From the NCBI GenBank assembly GCA_027621335.1, contig JAQCAN010000044.1, forward strand, positions 1 through 12,744: a DNA stretch of 12,744 nucleotides. Reading direction: 5' to 3'. Under the pieces are notes generated by a model. It ran no database searches. It had not been told where the DNA came from and was given only the letters and a program-made list of their open reading frames with translations. Position 1 is the stretch's first letter; each line of letters starts with the position of its first letter. This stretch comes from Bacteroidota bacterium. Lineage in GTDB: Bacteria > Bacteroidota > Bacteroidia > Flavobacteriales_D > JABDKJ01. This document shows, piece after piece, positions 1-6,462 of this stretch. The position numbers and the translations under genes were made by a program.

Positions 1-396
1 ATAATAGTGATGGGACTAAGTTCGGTTGTGCATTCGCAGGTGTCAGAACTGGACAATAATTCGTTTGACGCCACCGACTACCTCGGCTGGGATGCAAATA
101 CGCTGTTCGACCTGAATGTAGAGCACAAGGGCGACTATCAGATATGGATGAGCACCAATGGGGCGAGGCGCCTGCTCATCGATGATGGCAATACAGGCAA
201 CACCATGGGGAGGATAGGTATAGGTAATAGCTTGCCTACCAATTTCAGCCCTAGAGAACGGGTTCATATCTTCCAAGGAACAGGGGACAACCTCATACGT
301 TTCACCAACAATGACATGGGCTTCGATTCAGGCTTTGATATCGGTATCATCGATGATGAATCCACCCGCTTCGCATTATTTGCAATGCTGCGATAA
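1..396 (+). CDS. Partial secreted protein, truncated at both ends
   Basis: The frame is open to the left edge, so the true start lies outside the window. The first visible residues (IIVMGLSSVVHSQ) look like the end of a signal-peptide core with a cleavage site near HSQ. What follows (NNSFDATDYLGWD, then a stretch about being 'ranked' by values such as STNGARRLLIDDG and GRIGIGN) resembles the start of the large secreted proteins of Bacteroidota that describe a test object with repeated glycine- and asparagine-rich beta segments. Those proteins normally run for several hundred residues; this one stops at TAA (394-396) after about 130, with a C-terminus (FALFAMLR) unlike the family. No continuation in another frame was recognised after the stop. 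It is probably a gene remnant, or a short paralogue. Function unknown. Confidence 0.5.
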   Translation: MIVMGLSSVVHSQVSELDNNSFDATDYLGWDANTLFDLNVEHKGDYQIWMSTNGARRLLIDDGNTGNTMGRIGIGNSLPTNFSPRERVHIFQGTGDNLIRFTNNDMGFDSGFDIGIIDDESTRFALFAMLR

Positions 397-510
397 GTAA
401 TTCAAAGCTCATAGGGTGCAGAGCGGTGCTAGATGAAATCTTGACTCTCCAAGTTTTGCCCAAAGGCATCCGACTCTTCCAAAAACTGATTTGGCACCTA
501 AATCTTTATC

Positions 511-2019
511 TTGACGCTCTTTGTAAACCTGAACCCATTGAGCCCATCCGAACGCCCCTCCCTCTTGCAGGCCCTGAGCCCCATCATCATCCTTATCGGA
601 CTGCTGACAGCCAACGTCTATTTCTTCGGAGAGGACTCCAGTTATGGAAGCAACCAGATCGCTCTGCTCTTGGCGGCTGCCGTAGCGGGGTTCATCGGCA
701 TATACACCAAGATCTCATGGACCACCATCTATGAGGGCATCGTGGAGAGCATCAGCTCCGCTATGGGCGCCATCATCATCCTGCTCTTCATTGGGGCCTT
801 GGCTGGAACCTGGCTCATGAGTGGCATCGTGCCGGCCATGATCTATTATGGACTCAAGGTCCTCAGTCCTGAGATCTTCCTCCTAGCAAGCTGTGTGATA
901 TGTGCAGTCGTGAGTGTAGCAACAGGGAGCTCATGGAGCACCATTGCCACAGTAGGCATTGCACTATTGGGAATTGGAGAAGCCTTGGGCATGTCGGAAG
1001 GATGGGTGGCGGGGAGCATCATATCCGGAGCCTACTTCGGGGATAAGATGTCACCCCTAAGCGACACCACCAACCTGGCGCCAGCAGTGGCTGGAACAGA
1101 CTTGTTCACCCATATCCGACATATGGTATGGACCACTGGGCCGAGTATCATCATCTCCTTGATCGTATTCACCATAGTCGGCTTCCAAGGGAACGGAGAG
1201 TATGATCCTTCTCGAGTCACAGAACTCACCATGATCATGGACAAGACCTTCAATATCACACCTTTCTTATTCCTTGTTCCCTTGTTGGTCATCCTCCTCA
1301 TCGTCAAGAAGATGCCTGCAATTCCTGCCTTGATGATCGGTTCCCTGTTGGGTGGACTTTTCGCCTTCATCTACCAACCCGATATCGTAGCCCAGATCGC
1401 CCGAGATGCGCATGGGGGACATGCCTTGTCCAACTATTTCCAGCAGTCCTATATCGCCATCTTGGCCTCACTCATGCAGGAAACCGTCATCACCATTCCA
1501 GAGGGAGTGGCTAGTCCTGAGGCTGAAGAGGCCTTGTCAAGCCTGCTGTCAGCTGGTGGAATGAGTGGCATGCTCAACACCATCTGGCTCATCCTGTGCG
1601 CGCTGAGTTTCGGGGGTGCCATGCAGGCCTGTGGCTTCCTCAAGCGCATCACGGATGGCCTATTGGCTATGGTGAATTCTGCTGGGTCATTGATCGCGAC
1701 CACGGCAGGCACCTGTGTCTTCTTCAATATCACCGCCTCGGACCAGTATCTCGCCATCGTGGTACCAGGGAAGATGTACGCGCAGGCCTATGAGGATTAT
1801 GATCTGGCTCCAGAGAACCTCAGCCGGACCTTGGAGGATTCAGGCACGGTGACTTCGGTGCTCATTCCTTGGAATACCTGTGGAGTGGCTCAGAGCGGTG
1901 TGCTAGGTGTTGCGGTGCTTGCTTTCGCGCCTTATTGCATCTTCAATTGGGTCAGCCCCTTGATGACCATTCTCTTCGGATACATGGGCTGGAAAGTCAC
2001 ACCGCTTCAGAAGAAATAG
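511..2019 (+). CDS. nhaC: NhaC-family Na+/H+ antiporter
   Basis: Inner-membrane antiporter expected to expel Na+ in exchange for H+, keeping pH and sodium balance. The 502-residue product is almost entirely hydrophobic helices, about a dozen. The NhaC signature is clear: a GSSWSTIATVG segment near residue 139 and GAYFGDKMSPLSDTTNLAP at about 173-191, followed by the GTDLFTHIRHM segment. Length fits the family. The start is uncertain because there is no ATG: an upstream TAA at 499-501 limits the frame, leaving TTG at 511 or TTG at 538. The latter gives MSPSERPSLLQAL, which fits the usual short N-terminus slightly better. The 3' end overlaps the opposing DUF3667 gene by 13 bases, leaving no room for a terminator between them. 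Other substrates of the ion-transporter superfamily, such as malate/lactate exchange, cannot be excluded. Confidence 0.9.
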   Translation: MTLFVNLNPLSPSERPSLLQALSPIIILIGLLTANVYFFGEDSSYGSNQIALLLAAAVAGFIGIYTKISWTTIYEGIVESISSAMGAIIILLFIGALAGTWLMSGIVPAMIYYGLKVLSPEIFLLASCVICAVVSVATGSSWSTIATVGIALLGIGEALGMSEGWVAGSIISGAYFGDKMSPLSDTTNLAPAVAGTDLFTHIRHMVWTTGPSIIISLIVFTIVGFQGNGEYDPSRVTELTMIMDKTFNITPFLFLVPLLVILLIVKKMPAIPALMIGSLLGGLFAFIYQPDIVAQIARDAHGGHALSNYFQQSYIAILASLMQETVITIPEGVASPEAEEALSSLLSAGGMSGMLNTIWLILCALSFGGAMQACGFLKRITDGLLAMVNSAGSLIATTAGTCVFFNITASDQYLAIVVPGKMYAQAYEDYDLAPENLSRTLEDSGTVTSVLIPWNTCGVAQSGVLGVAVLAFAPYCIFNWVSPLMTILFGYMGWKVTPLQKK

Positions 2020-3040
2020 AAGCTGAGCATGAAGGAGAGGAGAAGGAAGATGGGAATGAGAATGCCTTGATAAAGGAAGTTCAGAATCACAGTCTTCAGA
2101 AGGGTCTTTATCCATCCTTGTTGGTAGAAGCGCTTCATGGCCAAGAACATGTAGAGCAGCGACAGTCCATAGACCCAATAGGCCCAACTAAATTCAGTGA
2201 AGCATTCATGGATGAGCAGTCCAACACTACACATGATGAGGATCCATGAATGCAGGTAGAATCCGAACACGATATGCCGAATGTATCTGACAGTCTTGCG
2301 CCTCCTTATGTAGAGGAGATAGAGCAGAAGGGCAAAGAACGGCTGTATCGCGAGTATGAATAAGGAAAGATTTCCTATGAAGTACTTAGTCAGGGTAATA
2401 GAGTCTGCTGCATAGACCTTGGCCATTTGGAGGAATATCTTATGCTCCAATTCGTTTTTCGGGTCAATCAAGGAGTCAACAGCGGCTTCAGGCCGTATGC
2501 CCTGATCGATGAGGTCAGACAAGGACATAAGATTGCTCAGGAACTGGGATTCAGCTGCAGAATCGAGGCCAGTGATCTGGATATTGGCATTTTCCGCGCC
2601 AAGTGTTACAATGCTATCCTTTGTTGATTGGAACTCCTCTTGAAACTCTTGACTGAAATCTGTATCCCCCCCCCTCTCGGCAATTGAATGTTCGCAGCGT
2701 CCTCAGGCTGGAAGGTCACTCTCCATATAAAAAAGAAGATGAATGAGGTGAAGACGAGGATCCGAAATGGAGGAATGTGACGGATACGCATTCCAGAGAC
2801 GAACTCCATGGGAACTTCTCCTGGTTTGACCAGCAAGGGCACCATCGTTCAAAAGAGCTTCGAATCAAAGGAGAAGTAATCACCAAGAAAATCAACGGTG
2901 AGGGTCCATAGACTCAAATCGCGCGTGGCGTTCTCTTGTCCGCAATGAGGGCAGAAGTTCTGGCCGTGCAGGTCCTGACCGCAATTCAGGCATGCATCCA
3001 GCTTGTATTGAACTATGCTTTTCTCTATGTCCTCACTCAT
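2007..3040 (-). pseudogene. DUF3667 zinc-ribbon membrane protein, broken twice
   Basis: Three pieces together give one DUF3667-like protein of about 344 codons. The N-terminus (start ATG at 3038-3040) has a four-cysteine zinc ribbon, C17-x2-C20 and C30-x2-C33, followed by the family's FDSKLF segment. An in-frame TGA at 2849-2851 interrupts it; reading resumes in the same frame with TMVPLLVKPGEVPMEFVSG, also typical of the family, and the first membrane helix (FRILVFTSFIFFFIW). At a run of nine G on this strand (2666-2674) the frame is lost. One extra base would join it to the downstream frame, which continues with an acidic linker and several membrane helices to TGA at 2007-2009. Function of DUF3667 is unknown. 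The product may be dead, or the breaks may be sequence errors: all the domains are otherwise well kept. Confidence 0.8.
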
Positions 3041-3110
3041 GCCCTTAAGGTGCCGTTGAACTTATAAAGCTATTCGATCTGCGAGAATGGACAGCTAGGA
3101 ACCCAGGGTG

Positions 3111-3614
3111 TCAGGAGTTCTGGTATTGATCTTTTGTGAGTAAGTCCAATGTCTTCAAGGATAGTCCGCGGTCTATTCCAGCTTCCATGGAGATCATGGT
3201 CTCGGTCTTTTCAATGCCTTCTATAGCTTGGATTTTGGTCTTCAAAACCTCCCTCAAGTGAGCGGTATTCTTACAGACCATCTTCATGAAGATGCCATAG
3301 GCACCTGTCGTATAATGGGCTTCCACGACTTCATCGACTTCCTTGAGTTGGGTGATGACATGGTCATAGGCGCCTTTGCTGAGGTGGAGTCCCAAAAAGG
3401 CCACGATATCGAACCCAAGCAGGCCTGGGTTCATGCGCAAGGTCGCCTTCTCCACGATGCCCGCATCCTCCATTTTCTTCATCCGCTGATGGATGGTTCC
3501 CGGGGAAACGAGGAGATGTTTAGCGATTTCAGTGAAGGCCATGCGCGAATCCTGCAGGAGATAGCCGAGGATGGCGCGATCCACGCTATCGATTTGATAA
3601 TTTGAGGGACTCAT
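3111..3614 (-). CDS. Lrp/AsnC family transcriptional regulator
   Basis: DNA-binding regulator of 167 residues, a normal length for the family. Residues about 7-60 form the helix-turn-helix domain (IDSVDRAILGYLLQDSR, then FTEIAKHLLVSPGTIHQRMKKMEDAGIV). Residues about 68-145 form the ligand-sensing RAM domain, with VVEAHYTTGAYGIFMKM and a KTETMISMEAGI segment. Lrp-type proteins assemble into dimers, tetramers or octamers and respond to amino acids; the specific ligand cannot be read here. The ATG at 3612-3614 is well placed before the conserved domain. It is divergent from the tRNA-like gene, and the AT-rich gap between them holds dyads that may be its own operator, since autoregulation is common in this family. 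Confidence 0.93.
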   Translation of the reverse strand: MSPSNYQIDSVDRAILGYLLQDSRMAFTEIAKHLLVSPGTIHQRMKKMEDAGIVEKATLRMNPGLLGFDIVAFLGLHLSKGAYDHVITQLKEVDEVVEAHYTTGAYGIFMKMVCKNTAHLREVLKTKIQAIEGIEKTETMISMEAGIDRGLSLKTLDLLTKDQYQNS

Positions 3615-3750
3615 TTCAAGGGGTGTATTGAAGTATTGTCAGTATATAGGCTATTGAATGCGAATATGGTAAAAATATATCCATAATGCTATTTAATTCG
3701 TAATCGTATAGAGTATTTGCCATACATTTACATCATGCGAAAGCAACCAC
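3615..3750. promoter_or_regulatory. Divergent AT-rich control region with two dyads
   Basis: This gap separates the divergent Lrp-type gene and the tRNA-like gene. It holds an inverted repeat TATGG (3665-3669) and CCATA (3681-3685) spaced by 11 A/T-only bases, and a second imperfect one, GTATAG (3706-3711) and CCATAC (3720-3725). Such AT-centred dyads resemble Lrp/AsnC operators. A possible Bacteroidota -7 element, TACATTTA, lies at 3723-3730 on the + strand, about 20 bases before the tRNA-like 5' end. On the - strand TATATTTT at 3672-3679 could serve the regulator. No convincing -33 element was seen for either, so the promoter calls are tentative. Confidence 0.35.
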
Positions 3751-3884
3751 TGTGGGGTGATGGAACAGGCAGACATGCCCTCCTGTCTCGGGGGTGAAGG
3801 TTTTGGAAATCGAGTCTTAAGACATTGCTATGAGTGATCGACTTGATGAACAACTTCTTGGAGGTTCGAATCCTCCCCCTACAG
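3751..3884 (+). tRNA. Atypical tRNA-Leu-like RNA, giant variable arm, anticodon GUC
   Basis: Acceptor stem: 3751-3757 (TGTGGGG) pairs with 3877-3883 (CCCTACA), seven pairs with one G-U. U8 and G9 follow. The D arm, ATG/CAT (3760-3762/3774-3776) around an 11-base loop with A14, A15, G18, G19 and A21, matches tRNA-Leu. A 5-bp anticodon stem (3778-3782/3790-3794) closes the loop CTGTCTC, giving anticodon GUC. The T arm is perfect: GGAGG/CCTCC around TTCGAAT (3860-3876). The A15-U48 pairing (3765 and 3859) is also kept. Three things are abnormal. The variable region is 65 nt (3795-3859) instead of roughly 12-20. Base 37 is U. The discriminator (3884) is G, where tRNA-Leu has A. No CCA is encoded. 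It may be a specialised tRNA, a tRNA-derived regulatory RNA, or a decaying copy; the kept tertiary positions argue against advanced decay. Confidence 0.6.
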
Positions 3885-3897
3885 CAAAATAGATCGG

Positions 3898-6216
3898 TCA
3901 AACGGTCAACGGAGATGGAGCCTTAAGGGGCTCCATTTCTTTTTTCACCTCTTTGCCATAGAAGAACCAGAAGAGCACGGGAAGTAAGAAGAGGTCCACC
4001 ACCACAGCGAACAAGAGGGTCAGACTTAGCAGTGAACCCGTGTAGAAGGTGCCTTTGAAGGTGCTCATGATAAGAGTCAAGAAGCCAGCAATCAGAATCA
4101 ATGAGGTGATGATGATGGCTTTTCCTGTTCCTATGAAACTTCGTTTCAAGGCGTATTGTCTAGAACGCCCTTTGGCCAATTCCAAGCGTAACCGACTCAC
4201 AAAGTGGATGGTGTCATCCACCGCTATCCCAAAGGCAATGGTGAAGATGATGGAGGTGGACACTTTCAGGTCGATACCCGTGAAGCCCATGATGCCGGCT
4301 ATCATCATCAAGGGGAGCATGTTAGGAATGAGCGCGATGATGACCATTTTCAGGTCCCGGTACATGACACCCACGATCAAGGCGATGATGAAGAAGGCGA
4401 AGACCAAGCCCCAGATCATGGTCGTACTCAGGTATTCATTATTCAAATCGATGAGCGTGGCTGTTCCAGTGAGGTGATAGTCCACCAGTTCGGAATCCAT
4501 CTCCGAGGCCCAAAATGCTGCCAACCCAGCATTGCGTTTCTCGATTTCTATCTTCCCCCAGTCGCCCATCTTGCCTGTGACTCGACATTCCTTTAGGTCT
4601 TCGCTCAGGAATTGGTCCATGCCCTGCATCTGCTTGGCCCTCACCAGGTTCTTGGCGATCTTCTTCAGCGCTCCATCACTTTCAGGCAAGGCGTAGTAGT
4701 CGCTATTCCCGTTATGAGAGGCTTTGTTGATGGTCTTCACGAAGTTCAACGGAGAGATGAGGAAGCCCGCTCCATAGTCATTCCTCAGATAGTCATCCAG
4801 CTTGTCCAATTGACGGAGTACTTCAGGGTCCAGTACACTGGCAGAGGAATCCTTCAGAACAAAGGCCATCTCGAAGGGACGGACTCCAGCATAGGCCTCC
4901 TCGAAATAGTCGAACTGCACGCGGAAGGGATTGTCCTTCTTCAAGTCTTCCAGTAGGTAGTTGTTCACTTCGATGCGACTGATACCGATGCCACAGAGAA
5001 TGGCCAGCACTAAAGTGGCCCAACCGATGCTTCTTCGTTTCCTGATGATCCATCCATAGAGGCGATGAAGATGCTTGGTCCAGAAATCCTGTCCAGCCTT
5101 AGGGTGGACGATGGAAGGCGCCTTGCTGAGCACCATGGTAGCTGGGAGGAGCGTGAAAGCGAGGATATAGGCGATGACCACTCCTGCCGCACTGTACATG
5201 CCAAATTCCCTGATGGGAATGATGCTGGACGTCACCAATGTGAGGAAACCGATGGAGGTGGTCAATGAAGTCAAGAAGGTGGCCAAGCCCACTTCTTTCA
5301 TTGACGTTCGGATGGCCGCTATCTTGTCATTGCCTTTGCGGAGTTCATCAAAGTACTTGCTCAAGATGTGCACCACATCGCTCATGCCCACCACGAAGAG
5401 GATGGTAGGCAATATGGTCAGGAGTAGGTCGATGTCCTTACCCGTGATGCGCATGAGGCCGACCAACCAGATGATGGACATGAACACTACGATCAATGGC
5501 ACCACCACGCCCCAGGTGGAGCGGAAGGCGATGATGAGGAAGAGGATGATAAGGATGAGTGAGGCACTGACGAACATCGTGAGTTCCTTCTGCATCCTGG
5601 CCACGAAATAGCCCTGTCCTATGGATCGTCCTGACTTGTAATAGCCATCGAAATCGAAGTTGACATCCATGCGATTCACCGCAAAGGAGAGTTCGTCACA
5701 CTTCACCTTGCTCAGGTAGGGCTCATGGTTCAATATCATGGCCAATGCCTTCCCATCGGCCGTTACAAAGCTGTTCACCAATTCCGGAGCACTGTAGATA
5801 CGTGCAGAATCGATGGCGTAGAACTCAGGCTCTTCCCAACGCAGGTAAGGCCGCTCATAGAAGGTCCCGAAAAGGGGCTCCTTAACGGGTTCATTCAACG
5901 TGAGGATGCTCTGAACATCAGTGACATGCGGGAGGGTCAGAAGAGAGTCCTGGAACCTGCGAGCCTCCGCAAGAAAGCTCTTATCGAAGATTCCCTTTGC
6001 ATTCTCCAAGGAGAAGAGGACGAAGTCGTTCTCAGAACTGTACTTCTCACGGTGTTGCATGAAGTACTCGGTCTCAGGGTCTCCCTCAGGAAAGAAACGT
6101 TCGAAGTCATAGTCGAAGCCTATCTGACTGACCTGATAGACCATGAATCCACTCACCGCTATAATCGCGATTAAGGCGCCTTTGGCCCACTTCCTATACA
6201 ACTCAGCATCTCTCAT
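3898..6216 (-). CDS. MMPL/RND superfamily membrane transporter
   Basis: Predicted proton-driven inner-membrane exporter of the RND superfamily, 772 residues. It has the two-repeat layout of the family: one N-terminal helix (about 15-32), a large extracytoplasmic loop (to about 210), five helices (about 215-370), a second soluble loop (to about 595), and five more helices (about 600-757). Likely functional motifs are GMSDVVHILS (about 277-286) and GIAVDDTIHFVSR (about 663-675), which carry the paired acidic residues expected in the membrane core. The start used is ATG at 6214-6216; a TTG two codons upstream (6220-6222) is also possible. Single genes of this type in Bacteroidota are often linked to lipid or hopanoid trafficking, but no partner here supports a particular substrate. 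The last codons overlap the opposing terminator. Confidence 0.88.
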   Translation of the reverse strand: MRDAELYRKWAKGALIAIIAVSGFMVYQVSQIGFDYDFERFFPEGDPETEYFMQHREKYSSENDFVLFSLENAKGIFDKSFLAEARRFQDSLLTLPHVTDVQSILTLNEPVKEPLFGTFYERPYLRWEEPEFYAIDSARIYSAPELVNSFVTADGKALAMILNHEPYLSKVKCDELSFAVNRMDVNFDFDGYYKSGRSIGQGYFVARMQKELTMFVSASLILIILFLIIAFRSTWGVVVPLIVVFMSIIWLVGLMRITGKDIDLLLTILPTILFVVGMSDVVHILSKYFDELRKGNDKIAAIRTSMKEVGLATFLTSLTTSIGFLTLVTSSIIPIREFGMYSAAGVVIAYILAFTLLPATMVLSKAPSIVHPKAGQDFWTKHLHRLYGWIIRKRRSIGWATLVLAILCGIGISRIEVNNYLLEDLKKDNPFRVQFDYFEEAYAGVRPFEMAFVLKDSSASVLDPEVLRQLDKLDDYLRNDYGAGFLISPLNFVKTINKASHNGNSDYYALPESDGALKKIAKNLVRAKQMQGMDQFLSEDLKECRVTGKMGDWGKIEIEKRNAGLAAFWASEMDSELVDYHLTGTATLIDLNNEYLSTTMIWGLVFAFFIIALIVGVMYRDLKMVIIALIPNMLPLMMIAGIMGFTGIDLKVSTSIIFTIAFGIAVDDTIHFVSRLRLELAKGRSRQYALKRSFIGTGKAIIITSLILIAGFLTLIMSTFKGTFYTGSLLSLTLLFAVVVDLFLLPVLFWFFYGKEVKKEMEPLKAPSPLTV
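3913..3945 (+). terminator. Rho-independent terminator for the tRNA-like gene
   Basis: ATGGAGCC (3915-3922) and GGCTCCAT (3929-3936) form a perfect 8-bp stem with a 6-base loop, and the stem runs into TTTCTTTTTT (3936-3945). The T-run is on the + strand side only, so it terminates rightward transcripts. The only + strand unit just upstream is the tRNA-like RNA, 29 bases away. The hairpin lies inside the last codons of the opposing MMPL gene. Confidence 0.8.
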
Positions 6217-6403
6217 AAACAAGGGCGAATCTAATCCGATATTGCACAGAAGACATAGGGAAGGAGTCTTATGAGGCTTGAGGAATGGGATTCATTATAA
6301 ATAGTGGAAATCGACCTTGGAAGCCACCGAAAATGAAGATGAAATTTCAAATGTAACGCAGATAATTGGGCTCCAATGATCACAGAAGCCCCAACCCCTT
6401 TCA

Positions 6404-6438
6404 ATAAAAAACCCGCCCTATGGAACATAGAGCGGGTT
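6404..6438 (-). terminator. Rho-independent terminator of dnaK
   Basis: AACCCGC (6410-6416) pairs with GCGGGTT (6432-6438), and after a C/A mismatch CTATG pairs with CATAG around a GAA loop. Read on the - strand, the stem is followed by a run of T (complement of 6405-6411). It lies 25 bases past the dnaK stop and separates dnaK from the MMPL gene, so the two are probably separate transcription units. The remaining 6217-6403 gap shows no gene and no clear promoter. Confidence 0.88.
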
Positions 6439-6462
6439 AATCAAGATCAAGAGTTCTAGCTC

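Noticed and set aside
486..512. Sigma-54-like TTGGCAC before nhaC
   Set aside because: The required GC part at the fixed distance is missing.
426..734. + strand frame overlapping the start of nhaC
   Set aside because: It is a shadow with low-complexity composition; the overlapping NhaC frame is well supported.
3751..3884. Group I intron in the tRNA
   Set aside because: The excess is only about 50 nt and lies in the variable arm, not the anticodon loop.
3750..3885. tRNA-Sec or tmRNA
   Set aside because: The D stem is only 3 bp and the anticodon is not UCA, unlike tRNA-Sec; the RNA is far too short for tmRNA and has no tag-encoding frame.
4049..6174. Several long + strand frames inside the MMPL gene
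   Set aside because: They mirror its codon pattern and have no domain of their own.
6231..6428. 65-codon - strand frame between dnaK and the MMPL gene
   Set aside because: It runs through the dnaK terminator and has no recognisable domain or start context.
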